Source: DASWZN01 sp963841635 (lineage in GTDB: Bacteria > Acidobacteriota > Terriglobia > Bryobacterales > Bryobacteraceae). Taken from it: a stretch of DNA of 64,000 nt. Each line of letters opens with the position of its first letter. Position 1 is the first letter of the stretch. Made by a program: the position numbers and the translations under genes. The DNA lies in contig CAWJDO010000002.1 of the NCBI GenBank assembly GCA_963841635.1, forward strand, positions 1,240,001-1,304,000, given 5' to 3'. Shown here piece after piece: positions 33,194 through 41,563 of the stretch. Below the pieces are notes generated by a model. That model searched no databases and had not been told where the DNA came from. It saw only the letters and a program-made list of their open reading frames with translations.

Positions 33194-36100
33194 TTAGCAT
33201 CACTCGAACTGCGTAGCCCGCAATCGAGATCGTCGCTGATTGCAGGATGCCTGGATTCGGGACCGCGGTCAAGTTGACGGTTCCCGGACCAACGCCATAC
33301 GTCTTGGCGCCCAGCCAGGAAGGCAGACCGGTAACGACCCACCCGCAGCCCGGTCCGGTCTGGACCGAGATAGGCAGGACGCCTCCGGTAGCGGACACGG
33401 CAACCGAGGTCCGGTCGAGCTGAAACCGGCAGGAAGGATCCAATGGCGCCAAAACGCGGACCCGGTCGTTGTAGGTGTCCGCGACCAGGATTGTGCCCGC
33501 GGCCCCAATCGCCATACCTTCGGGAAAGTAAAACGCGGCTTGTGTGGCTATCCCGCCGTCTCCCCAGAACAGGCTGGGGGCGCTGGTGTTGCCGGCGATG
33601 ATCGTCTCCGTACCGTCCGGAGCTATCTTGACGATGCGCCGGCTGCCATTGCCACCGGCACTGCAGGCGACGTGAAGGTCCCCCGAGGAGTCCACTGCCA
33701 CGGCCGAGCAGCTGAGCTGGGCTACCGCGGTCAGGGCGCCGTCCGCGGCGATCTTGAAAACCCCGTGGTCGTTTGCCGTGAAGACGTCGCCGGCGGCATC
33801 CGCCGCTAGTCCCCATGCGTCCGCAAAGCCGCTGCCCAGGGTGCTGATGATGCCGCTCGTGGACACCTTGCGTACGCTTCCGTTGCCGCGGTCCGTAATG
33901 AACATCTCGCCGGCGGCATCGAGAGCGACGCCGTTTGGATTACACAGCCAGGCGAGGGTAGCCAGCCCCCCGTCGCCCCTCGACGTGCATGAAGCAAAGT
34001 TCTGGCCAGCCACCGTGCGGATCAAGCCATCCGGGGTCACCTTGCGGATGAGTTTGTTGCCAGGTTCTGCGACGTAGAGGCTACCGGCGGCATCCATCGC
34101 CAGGCCGGTCGGGGAGCCGAGCTGCGCGCTGATGGCAGGCCCTCCTTCGCCAGTGAAACCCAGGGTGCCAGTACCGGCGATCGTTTGGATGAAGCCGTCG
34201 GGCGTGACCTTCCGGATCCGTTCGTTGCCCGTATCCGAGACATAGAGGTTGCCGGCGGGGTCCTCCACAACCCCGGTCGGCACATATAGGTATGCGGCGG
34301 TGGCCGGGCCCCCGTCACCCCCAAAGCCTTCGTTTCCGTTCTGCGGGTTTTTGCCGACGCCGGCAACGGTGGTAATCAGGTATTGCGGGGCGGAGGATGA
34401 AGCCTGCGTCCTGAACGTCCATATGGCAGAGTAGTTCACCGTGGTGGCGCTTCTGGCCACAACCTGCCAGTAATACAGGGTTCCGGCGGTGAGCGCGCTG
34501 GGCGTGAAGCTGGTGGCGGTGATGTTGGAAGCCACGGGCTGAGATGTCGAGGTCAGCGGATTTGCCGCGTTCCACAGGTACACCGTATAGGTAGGTGCTC
34601 CGGCCGCCGGACCCCAGGTCAGCGCCGGCGCCTGCGAAACGCCGGTGGCTCCATTGGCCGGAGCGGTGAGCGTCAGCGGCGGGTCACCCGCGGCGACGGT
34701 CACCACGAAACTGCTCGATGCCGAGGCGTTGAAATGGGACCCCTCACTCACGTTGACGCCGAACCGATACGTCCCAGGGAGGTTTGTTGCCGCGATGCCG
34801 TCTATCGTCAACGTTCCGGCAGACGCGGGTGCCAGGTCTACGAAAGGCGTCCCGTTCATTCCCCCGGTCACTGCCGAAAACCCGACCGGTAGCGTGAGTT
34901 GTCCCTCAACCCTCGTAGCCAGATCGCCGCTGTTGGTCACGCTGCAGGTCACGGAAAACAACGAGCCTGATGGTACTGGAGCCGGAACGGAGCAGGAAAC
35001 GCCGAGCTGCGGCCCGGACAACCGGGCAAAAGGCGTGTTGAAGGCGATTGCGTAGGGCTCGGAGCTCACTCCTGCCAGAGGTGCGAACGGGGGGTCCACG
35101 GCCACCCCCACCAACCCGGTGGCGTAGTCCGTTCCAGACAATTGCACCACGTTCGCGCGCTGGGAATAGCAGAAGAAGCGTGCGATGTTGTCGATGGCGC
35201 ACGGATAGAGGTGGTTCACATAGGAAGCGCCTCCGACCATGTGACGGTTCCACGCCACGGTGGCGCGGAAGTCTGGCGAAGGCGTCACCCGGTAAAGCTG
35301 GAACCCGCCGACTGCCAGGCTGCCCGTGTCGTAATACAACTGGCTTTCGGCTCGCTCGAGGTTCGTGAACCCCCAACCCGAATCGGCTGCCCAGCCCGGG
35401 TTGTCGGTGGAGTTGATCAGGATCGCCTTGATCGCCAGCGGGTCCTCGACGCCCGCGCTCCGAAGAAGGGCCGCGGCACCGGCGATGTGAGGCGCCGCCA
35501 TGCTTGTGCCCGTGCCGCTGGCAAGATCGTCGGCGGTCCCCGGCGTGGCGTCCCAGTTGAAAGCGGCGGAGAAGACGTTCGTCCCCGGCGCCGCCAGGTC
35601 CGGTTTGAGTCTGCCCCAGGCGGTCGGACCGAGGCTGCTGCCGGCATTCATGACGCCGCGAGAAGCCCAGTTTCCCACCGCGATCCCGTTGTATGCGATC
35701 GCCGGGCTGATCACCGGATAGTTTGCGGGGCCGCCGTTTCCGGCAGCTAGTGTGATCGTCAATCCGTAAGTGTCAATGTACTGGTCGACCGCCTGCGAAA
35801 AACCGTCGTCGTCCCCGGTTGCCCCAATGCCCCAGCTGTAGTTGAAGATCTTCAGGGGAGTGTTGCGGACCGCCCAATCGAGCGCGGCGAGCATGTCGCG
35901 CTGGTCCGACTTTCCGTAGCTGCCGCAAGAAGTCGACGGCGTCACCTTGTAGGAGACCTTCAGGTTGTAGAGGGTGGCGATGCCTTTCGCCACTCCCTGG
36001 TAATTCGTCCAGCCGCCCGGTCCCTGGCTCGCGACAATCCCTGCCACGTGCGTTCCGTGCCCGAGTTGGTCTTCGGCCGAGGAGCTACTGTCCGCGAAGC

Positions 36101-36797
36101 AGGCGTCCGTAACGCCGTATGCGAGAAACACCCGGCTGACGACTTCGACGCCCGCGAACGCCGGATGGTTCGTCCGCACGCCCGTGTCCAGGATGCCGAC
36201 CGATTCACCCTGGCCCGCGAAGCCCGCGTTCCAGAACGCCGGCGCGCCGAGGGCGGGCACGCTGGTGGCGAGCTGCGGGGCATCTTTCTCCACGGCAAAC
36301 ACGTGCGCCACTGCCGGATCGGCTTCGAGCGCGGCGAGCGCGGAGGCAGGGAGCTCCGCGGCGAGCATGTTGATCCCCAGATACCGGGAAACGGCGCTGG
36401 CCCCCAATCCCTTCAGCCGAGCTTCCAGAGCGTCCTGCTCCGGCCCTATTGCGCGTTCGATCGCCTGGAAGGCCTCCCGGCGAGTCTCCAACACGACGGC
36501 CTCCGCGGCCTCGCGGGATTTCCCGTTGGGACGCGACTCGGCAATCTGCCGCCGCAACGCGTTCGTCCCCTCGGCCTGCCGCATCATTTCGTATTGCGGC
36601 TGGCGCGCCAGGACGACCAGAACCGGAATCACCGCCTCGGATGCCGCGCGCTCCCGGAGCCGGTGGTCGATCTTCGTAGCGGTGCCCACGCTGGGCTGGC
36701 CAATCGCCGCTGGCGGGACGACGGCGCTGGCGGCAACGAGCGCCGCAATTGCGAAAATCACTCGTGAGGTATTTGCCAAAGGGGATTTTATACGCAT
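33194..36797 (-). pseudogene. 5' part of the IS-split second subtilase
   Basis: About 1200 residues parallel to the first subtilase: signal peptide (MRIKSPLANTSRVIFAIAALVAAS..., ATG at 36797), propeptide-like region, and S8 domain with Asp (SVGILDTGVRTNH), oxyanion Asn (LAAGNGGP), His (HGTHVAGIVAS) and Ser (GTSMAAPHIAG), all canonical. FN3-like, NHL repeats (LYVSDTGNERIRKVTPDG) and the first half of the BACON region follow. The frame then enters the IS end and stops after foreign residues. The truncated product would keep the protease but lose the C-terminal modules, so secretion of an active enzyme without its surface modules is possible. Confidence 0.87.
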
Positions 36798-36914
36798 TAA
36801 AGGCGGCAAAGCAACCCGAATAGCATTTGTGCCGCGGCCGGGGGCGGGCTCGAGCCCTCCTGGGGGCTTCCGCGACGCCCCGCCCCGGCAGGCAGCGGAC
36901 CGGCCCGCCGTGTG

Positions 36915-37607
36915 TCAGGCCTTCGGGAATGAAATCAGCAGGGTGAGGCTGTGAGGAGGCTCGGACGTCATTTCGAGCGTCGCGCCGTGGGCTTCGGCGA
37001 TCTTGCGGGCGCTGGCCAGGGCTAGGCCGGTCCCGGCCGGAAATCGCTCTCCGAACGGCTCGAACAGAGGCTCGACATCCTCCGCCGAAAACTCCAGCGA
37101 CGTGGACATAATCTTGAGGACCACGCGCTCGCCCGCCCGCAGCGTTTCCAGGTGTACGGATCGCCCCGGCGCCGAAATTCGCCGGAAGAACGCCACGATA
37201 TTCCGGAGCAGATGCTGCATTTGCTCCAAATCGAGCTGTACCAACGGCAGGTCGGGCTGGAGCGCGAAGCTCAGCCCCGCCCCGTCCACCGGATTCCATT
37301 CCGAGAGGTTCCGGGCCACCACCTCGGTCAGGTCCGACAGGTGCGTGTTGGGTGCGGCGTTCTGCAGAAAATGGGCGGCGTCGGCCAGGACCCACTGTAT
37401 CTGGTGCACTTCCTCCTGCAGCTTCCCGAGCTGGCGACGGGCCTTGGACTCGGTTCGCGGCAGAACCATGTCCAAGTAGGCGGCGATGGATTCAATCGTG
37501 CTCAGCGGATGGCGCAATTCCTGGCGCAGGTGCCGGACGACCGTAGCAGGTTCGTAGGTTGCCATTTCCTCCACCGGAGCCTCGGCTATGGCGGTAGACG
37601 TCGACAT
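36915..37607 (-). CDS. Small cytoplasmic sensor-kinase-like protein (HisKA + HATPase)
   Basis: 230 residues. A dimerisation/phosphoacceptor helix has RQELRHPLSTIESIAAYLD (H-box His at about residue 33), and the ATP-binding part ends with GTGLALASARKIAEAHGATLEMTSE (G2 box). The N-box (QMQHLLRNIVAFF) is weak and the G1 region differs (ED-VEPLFEPFGERF). No sensor or membrane segment is present and no response regulator gene is near, so it is an orphan, likely soluble histidine kinase. It is divergent from infC across 400 bases that hold two strong inverted repeats and a TATAAT-like box (37620-37626, minus strand). Confidence 0.8.
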   Translation of the reverse strand: MSTSTAIAEAPVEEMATYEPATVVRHLRQELRHPLSTIESIAAYLDMVLPRTESKARRQLGKLQEEVHQIQWVLADAAHFLQNAAPNTHLSDLTEVVARNLSEWNPVDGAGLSFALQPDLPLVQLDLEQMQHLLRNIVAFFRRISAPGRSVHLETLRAGERVVLKIMSTSLEFSAEDVEPLFEPFGERFPAGTGLALASARKIAEAHGATLEMTSEPPHSLTLLISFPKA

Positions 37608-37660
37608 TTCTTGTGGCTAAATTATAAACTTATCAGTAGCTTGTCGTGACAATTAATGAT

Positions 37661-37704
37661 CGTTAATGGTAGCAGTACGGGCCACGAGTACTGCTAACGT
37701 TAAC
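37661..37704. promoter_or_regulatory. Strong inverted repeat upstream of the kinase gene
   Basis: CGTTAATGGTAGCAGTAC, a nine-base loop (GGGCCACGA), then the complement (arm at 37687/37688-37704). Sixteen of 18 positions pair, and the inner eight (AGCAGTAC/GTACTGCT) are perfect. It overlaps another palindrome, ATTAATGATCGTTAAT (37652-37667). It lies between divergent genes, so it is more likely an operator or structured RNA than a terminator. Confidence 0.5.
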
Positions 37705-37713
37705 GGCACACCA

Positions 37714-37792
37714 GTCGATGGTGGATGGTAGATGGCCGATGGGGGACGCCCGGGGGTTGCCTGCCATCGGCTATCGACCATCGACCATCGAC
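37714..37792. repeat. Inverted repeat of iterated GGTCGAT/GGTGGAT words
   Basis: The left arm (37714-37742) carries GTCGATGGTGGATGGTAGATG and the right arm (37763-37792) the complement, with the words ATCGACC repeated three times; about 25 of 29 positions match, with a roughly 20-base loop. Its build (short-word tandem arms in inverted orientation) parallels the TCGTCG elements elsewhere in the window, with different words. Confidence 0.6.
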
Positions 37793-38008
37793 CGAGCTTG
37801 CGCAGCAGGCTCCCTTTGCGCTATCTTGAAGCAACCACATTTGAGAGCGATATCCGGCATCATCACAAACCGCGAGCGGTTCCGGCGTTACCCAGAATGC
37901 CGCGGCTTCCTCCGCCTTACGTGTCACCCCCTTGGAGTTTCGAGCTTGTTATGGTTTGATAGGGTAGGCCTATCCGCATGAGCGCCCCAATCCTTTTGAA
38001 GACACCGC

Positions 38009-38623
38009 ATGTATCCAGGTAGACAGTTTCCGCCACGCCGGCCCAGAATCCGGGAGAACGTCAACGAGGCGATCCGCGCCCGAGAAGTGCGCGCGGTTTT
38101 CCCCGACGGTTCCGTCGAAATCATGCCCACCCAGGCCGCGATCCGCAGAGCCCAGGAATTGGGGCTGGATCTTATCCTGGTGGCGCCCACAGCCGAGCCT
38201 CCCGTCGCCAAGGCGATGGACTACGGCCAGTGGCAATACGAGAACAAAAAGAAGCAGCAGGAAGCCAAGAAGAAGCAGCACGTAATCCAGGTCAAAGAGA
38301 TCAAGTTCCGGCCCAACACCGACGACCACGATTACGATTTCAAGAAGAACCACGCCCTGCGCTTCCTACAGGAAGGCAACCGCGTCAAGGCGGTGGTGCA
38401 ATTCCGCGGCCGCGAAATCGCGCACGTGGACCTTGGACAGAAGCTGCTGCTCCGCTTCGCGCAGGACCTCGCCCAGGTCGGGCAGATCGAAGGGCATCCG
38501 CGCCTGGAAGGCAAGATGGCCCACGTCATCATCAGCCCGGTCAAGAAGGAAAAAGAGAAGGAGAAGGAGAAACCGAAGCCGCCCGCTTCCGGCTCTCCGG
38601 CGCCTCCTCCGGCCCGTGTGTGA
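38009..38623 (+). CDS. infC: Translation initiation factor IF-3
   Basis: 204 residues: the N-terminal domain (RIRENVNEAIRAREVRAVFPDGS...AQELGLDLILVAPTAEPPVAKAMDYG), a lysine-rich linker helix, and the C-terminal domain (KEIKFRPNTDDHDYDFKKNHALRFLQEGNRVK, RGREIAHVDLG). It binds the 30S subunit and checks the start codon. After the usual end it has a lysine/proline tail (KEKEKEKEKPKPPAS...) of about 25 residues. The ATG is used as start, unlike the AUU of E. coli. The usual rpmI-rplT genes do not follow; an HNH nuclease gene converges instead. Confidence 0.95.
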   Translation: MYPGRQFPPRRPRIRENVNEAIRAREVRAVFPDGSVEIMPTQAAIRRAQELGLDLILVAPTAEPPVAKAMDYGQWQYENKKKQQEAKKKQHVIQVKEIKFRPNTDDHDYDFKKNHALRFLQEGNRVKAVVQFRGREIAHVDLGQKLLLRFAQDLAQVGQIEGHPRLEGKMAHVIISPVKKEKEKEKEKPKPPASGSPAPPPARV

Positions 38624-38642
38624 AGTAGCCGTCAGCGATCGG

Positions 38643-38682
38643 CCGGTCTGATCGACGGGCGACGAGCCACGAGCGGCGAGCG
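38643..38682. repeat. Half-copy of the TCGTCG palindromic repeat
   Basis: GATCGACGGGCGACGAGC (18 bases) is identical to the complement of the left arm of the copy at 22562-22592, followed by further GAGCGGCGAGC words. Only one arm is present. It lies just past infC, next to the stop of the convergent HNH gene. Confidence 0.55.
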
Positions 38683-38685
38683 CCT

Positions 38686-39216
38686 TCAGTAAAACAGGTA
38701 CTTCCGCCACTTCTCGTCGCTGCGGCCGAGCAGTCGCATCAGGTGACGGCTGGTGTGCAGCGTGAAGGGGCGCGGCTGGCGCTCCAGTTTCATCCCAGCC
38801 TCGTCCGGCGTCCGGCCGCCTTTCCTGTTGTTGCAGGTATGGCAGCAGGCCACCAGGTTCTCCCAGGTCGTCTCGCCATGGCGCGAGCGGGGAACCACGT
38901 GGTCGAGGGTCAGTTCGGCCGAAGGCAGCGGGCGCAGGCAGTACTGGCAGGTGTAGCGGTCGCGCATCAGGATGCTCTTGCGGGACAGCGAACGCGTCTG
39001 GTGCGGGATGCGGCGGTACTCGAGCAGCCGGATCACCGAAGGCAGATTCAGCGTCTGCCGCGCCGAATGCAGCGCCGTCGAGGAGAACTCCTCGGGATGG
39101 GCCACGCCCTTGAGGACCAGGATCAGCGCCCGCCGCGCGGCGCAGATATTGATCGGCTCGTAGCTCGCGTTGAGAACCAGTACCGGCTTCTGCAGTCCCT
39201 TCAAGGCTGCTATCAT
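38686..39216 (-). CDS. HNH endonuclease
   Basis: 176 residues ending with the zinc-supported HNH motif: CQYCLRPLPSAELTLDHVVPRSRHGETTWENLVACCHTCNNRKG. Two CxxC pairs surround the DH-V and N-H-x-N core. The N-terminus (VLVLNASYEPINICAARRALILVLKGVA) is a typical partner domain of stand-alone bacterial HNH proteins related to the family found in many actinobacteria and acidobacteria. The target is unknown, and a restriction or repair role is possible. Its ATG overlaps the comF stop by four bases, so it is co-translated with comF. Confidence 0.87.
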   Translation of the reverse strand: MIAALKGLQKPVLVLNASYEPINICAARRALILVLKGVAHPEEFSSTALHSARQTLNLPSVIRLLEYRRIPHQTRSLSRKSILMRDRYTCQYCLRPLPSAELTLDHVVPRSRHGETTWENLVACCHTCNNRKGGRTPDEAGMKLERQPRPFTLHTSRHLMRLLGRSDEKWRKYLFY

Positions 39217-40052
39217 GAGACCCCCGCTGCCACGGATCGCGCCTGGTAGGGCTCGACCCCCATCCTACGGTCCACGCGCGCCAGCGTCAGCAGCGCGACG
39301 TATTTCGCGCCGGCCCGCCGCAGCGTCGCGGCACACGCCGCCGCCGTCGCACCGGTCGTCATCACGTCGTCTATCAACAGCACACGGCGGCCGGCGACGG
39401 CCCGCGGCCGCGCGACCGTGAACGCGCCGGCCACATTCGCCCTGCGCCGCGCGTTGCTCAAGCCGGCCTGGGCGGTGGTTGTACGGCGCCGGCGGACGGC
39501 GTTCGTCACGTGCAGTCCGTAGCGCCGCGCCACGGCGCGCGCCAGCAACTCCGACTGGTTGAAACCGCGGTCGAGGCGGCGCCGCCAATGTAGCGGCACC
39601 GGCACCACGGCGTCGAAGGATTGGTCAACCGGCACTGCCGAGGCGATCATTCTGCCCAGTGGCGCGGCCAGCGTCCGGATCCGGCTGTATTTGAAAAGGT
39701 GGATCAGCTCCCGAAGCGTGTCCTGGTAGGCGCCGAAGGAATAGGCGGCGTCGAACCCGCGCAGACCGCGCCGGCACAACTCGCAGCGGCCTTCCTCGTC
39801 GAGCGGAGCCGGGTTCACGAACGGTGTCCGGCACTGTACGCAGAAGTACTCGGCGTTCAGGGGCCTCGGATCGGCCAGACAGGCGGGACACACCGGGATA
39901 CGCGAGATGTTGCCGAGGGGTTTGCCGCAGACGCGGCAGTCATCGGGGAAGAAGAGGTTGAAAAGGGCCGCAGGAATCTTCCGCACTGAAGACGCGATGG
40001 TCGCCGGGACGCTCCCACTGGAGAGACTACTCGAGAAGACCCACCTCCCCAA
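39213..40052 (-). CDS. comF: ComF-family amidophosphoribosyltransferase-like protein
   Basis: 279 residues. An N-terminal zinc ribbon (CRVCGKPL...CPACL, then CVQC...CELC) precedes a phosphoribosyltransferase fold with the PRPP loop VLLIDDVMTTGATAAACA. VPVPLHWRRRLDRGFNQSELLA is the ComF signature. ComF proteins act in DNA uptake in several bacteria. The first ATG gives MGRWVFSSSLSSGS; a start nearer the FFPDDCRVCGK segment would be shorter and cannot be excluded. Its 3' end overlaps the HNH gene start by four bases. Confidence 0.9.
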   Translation of the reverse strand: MGRWVFSSSLSSGSVPATIASSVRKIPAALFNLFFPDDCRVCGKPLGNISRIPVCPACLADPRPLNAEYFCVQCRTPFVNPAPLDEEGRCELCRRGLRGFDAAYSFGAYQDTLRELIHLFKYSRIRTLAAPLGRMIASAVPVDQSFDAVVPVPLHWRRRLDRGFNQSELLARAVARRYGLHVTNAVRRRRTTTAQAGLSNARRRANVAGAFTVARPRAVAGRRVLLIDDVMTTGATAAACAATLRRAGAKYVALLTLARVDRRMGVEPYQARSVAAGVS

Positions 40053-40085
40053 GCACTAGTCTACAACATCGTACGAGAAGCTTAG

Positions 40086-40113
40086 TTTACACCCGCGTGA
40101 CAGTACGTATACT
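40086..40113 (+). promoter_or_regulatory. Sigma70-like promoter before the small/nucleotidyltransferase pair
   Basis: TTTACA (40086-40091) and TATACT (40108-40113) with a 16-base spacer match the sigma70 consensus at five of six positions each. It lies 64 bases before the start of the 40178 gene, in an AT-richer gap. Confidence 0.6.
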
Positions 40114-40128
40114 TTTAGCAGAGGCGCG

Positions 40129-40159
40129 CAGCACCGAACCGCGACCGTGAGGGAGCGGA
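40129..40159. repeat. Dispersed 30-base motif AGCACCGAACCGCGACCG... (copy 1)
   Basis: CAGCACCGAACCGCGACCGT and GAGGGAGCGGA in succession. Nearly the same sequence occurs at 49185-49215 (one change, GTAAGGGAG) and a shorter form at 47778-47805. It is located just after the promoter and before the 40178 gene, so it may sit in the 5' leader. Confidence 0.6.
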
Positions 40160-40177
40160 TAGCGCCGGTTTAAGAAC

Positions 40178-40441
40178 ATGGAATTCGAGCCCGACTACGC
40201 CGATACCGACCCGCGGGCGCTAGAGGTCATGTACGATTTGCAGCGCAAGATGCCGCCGGGAGAGAAGGCCACTCTGGCCCTGCAGCTGAGCGGCATGCTG
40301 CTGCGCCTTGCCGAGGCCAGCGTTCGCTCCATGTACCCGGCGGCCAGCGAGGAGGAAGTGCTGGTTCGGGTCGCTGCCCGCCATCTGGACCCGGACACAG
40401 TGACGCGCGTTTACGGTTGGTGCCCCGATGGCCATCTCTGA
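40178..40441 (+). CDS. Hypothetical protein encoded before a nucleotidyltransferase
   Basis: 87 residues, helical and charged (ALEVMYDLQRKMPPGEKATLALQLSGMLLRLAEASVRSMYP...). No named domain is recognised. The last 14 bases overlap the following nucleotidyltransferase gene, so the two are coupled. The order, a small helical protein then a DUF6036-like nucleotidyltransferase, resembles antitoxin-toxin or two-component abortive-infection pairs, but the function is not established. It has its own promoter candidate. Confidence 0.7.
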   Translation: MEFEPDYADTDPRALEVMYDLQRKMPPGEKATLALQLSGMLLRLAEASVRSMYPAASEEEVLVRVAARHLDPDTVTRVYGWCPDGHL

Positions 40442-41048
40442 CCCGACCGCCGCCTTCGAACGCCTTTTGGTGGCGCTCGATCATCTCGGGGTGCGCTACT
40501 TGGTGGGCGGATCGCTGGCCAGTTCCATCCGAGGCTCGGGCCGGGCGACCATGGACATCGACCTGGTAGTGGAACTGGGCCCGGCGCAGGCCGAAGCCCT
40601 TGCCTCGACGCTGCAGGGCGAATTCTATGCCGATGCGGACATGATCCGCGAGGCGCTCGATCGCGGCATCTCCTTCAACGTGATTCACTTCAAAAGCAGC
40701 TACAAGTTCGACCTGTTTCCCGTGGTATCCGAGTTCCAGCGCTCCCAGATGGCGCGAGCCTCGATGGTAGACGCATCGCCGTTTAACACGATACCGCTGC
40801 GGTTTCGAGTCGCCACCCCCGAAGACATCATCCTCGCCAAGCTCGCCTGGTTCCGCAAAGGAGGCTCGGTCTCCGCGCGCCAGTGGAACGACGTTCTCGG
40901 TGTGGTGCGGATTCAGGGCGACCGGCTCGATCGCGCCTATCTCAACGAGTGGGCGGAACGCCTCAGCGTGCGGGAACTGCTGGACGACGCGCTGCGCCAG
41001 GGCTCTACAGATCTTTCGGCAGGCCCTCGTCGGCCAGAAACGCCATAG
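40428..41048 (+). CDS. Nucleotidyltransferase-fold protein (DUF6036-like)
   Basis: 206 residues of the AbiEii/DUF6036-like nucleotidyltransferase group: a GGSLASSIRG strand-turn, then the acidic D-D pair in RATMDIDLVVEL, followed by FKSSYKFDLFPV and ATPEDIILAKLAWFRKGG, the hallmark helix of this group. Its start overlaps the 40178 gene. The last 44 bases overlap the 3' end of the convergent 41005 gene. It probably works with the small upstream protein. Whether it adds nucleotides to a protein or RNA, as in some toxin systems, cannot be seen. Confidence 0.8.
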   Translation: MAISDPTAAFERLLVALDHLGVRYLVGGSLASSIRGSGRATMDIDLVVELGPAQAEALASTLQGEFYADADMIREALDRGISFNVIHFKSSYKFDLFPVVSEFQRSQMARASMVDASPFNTIPLRFRVATPEDIILAKLAWFRKGGSVSARQWNDVLGVVRIQGDRLDRAYLNEWAERLSVRELLDDALRQGSTDLSAGPRRPETP

Positions 41049-41304
41049 TCTTCATGCCCGAAATATCGAACCGCTTGCGGCAGCGCAGGTTCTTGCACGC
41101 GGCCTTGTCGTCGAGCAGCACCATGTAGCTTTGCGCCTTCTGGAACTTCATGCGGTCGTCGGAGTTGGCGTTGCCGGGCAAGCGGTCCTTCTTCTTGCGC
41201 ACCAGCCAGCGCAGATCCTGCTTGCTGGGGGTTCGGCAGAAGGGGCACACCAGCTCCGCCGCCTTCACCGTTTGCGTCTCGTTGTAGAAAGCCCGCTCGT
41301 CCAT
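41005..41304 (-). CDS. Small zinc-ribbon-like hypothetical protein
   Basis: 99 residues with CPFC near residue 20 and CKNLRC at about 70, a possible split four-cysteine zinc site, between basic stretches (RWLVRKKKDRLPGN). No named domain is recognised. The 3' end overlaps the nucleotidyltransferase gene on the other strand by 44 bases; both frames look real, the nucleotidyltransferase ending in a charged tail and this one in FLADEGLPKDL. Confidence 0.65.
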   Translation of the reverse strand: MDERAFYNETQTVKAAELVCPFCRTPSKQDLRWLVRKKKDRLPGNANSDDRMKFQKAQSYMVLLDDKAACKNLRCRKRFDISGMKTMAFLADEGLPKDL

Positions 41305-41320
41305 AATCTCTCTAGTGTAA

Positions 41321-41563
41321 TCAAGCGGGCCCGGGCGTGTTGAGATGCTCGTTGGGACCGACCGGGACCCCGGCCCGTCGAAGTATCGCCTCGACGTCGG
41401 CGGCCGTGAGCCGTGACGCGTCGTATTCGACCGTCAGCCTGCCGGGACCGGGCCCCGGCGCGACGCGCAGAATGCCGTAGACGGAGCGCGCCTCTACGAT
41501 GCGATCCGTCGTCGCGGCGTCCAGCGGCCGCTCCAGTTCGAAGGGAATCTCAACCTTGGTCAT
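41321..41563 (-). CDS. Small HMA-like domain protein without cysteines
   Basis: About 80 residues from the ATG giving MTKVEIPFELERPLD. It has the beta-alpha-beta pattern of heavy-metal-associated domains (TKVEIPFEL ... IVEARSVYGILRVAPG ... LTVEYDASRLTAADVEAILRRAGVPV) but no CxxC metal site, so it is probably not a copper chaperone. The ATG is preceded by GGAGACA; a longer start at 41596 is possible. It overlaps the trmJ stop by 14 bases and is likely in the same transcript. Confidence 0.6.
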   Translation of the reverse strand: MTKVEIPFELERPLDAATTDRIVEARSVYGILRVAPGPGPGRLTVEYDASRLTAADVEAILRRAGVPVGPNEHLNTPGPA

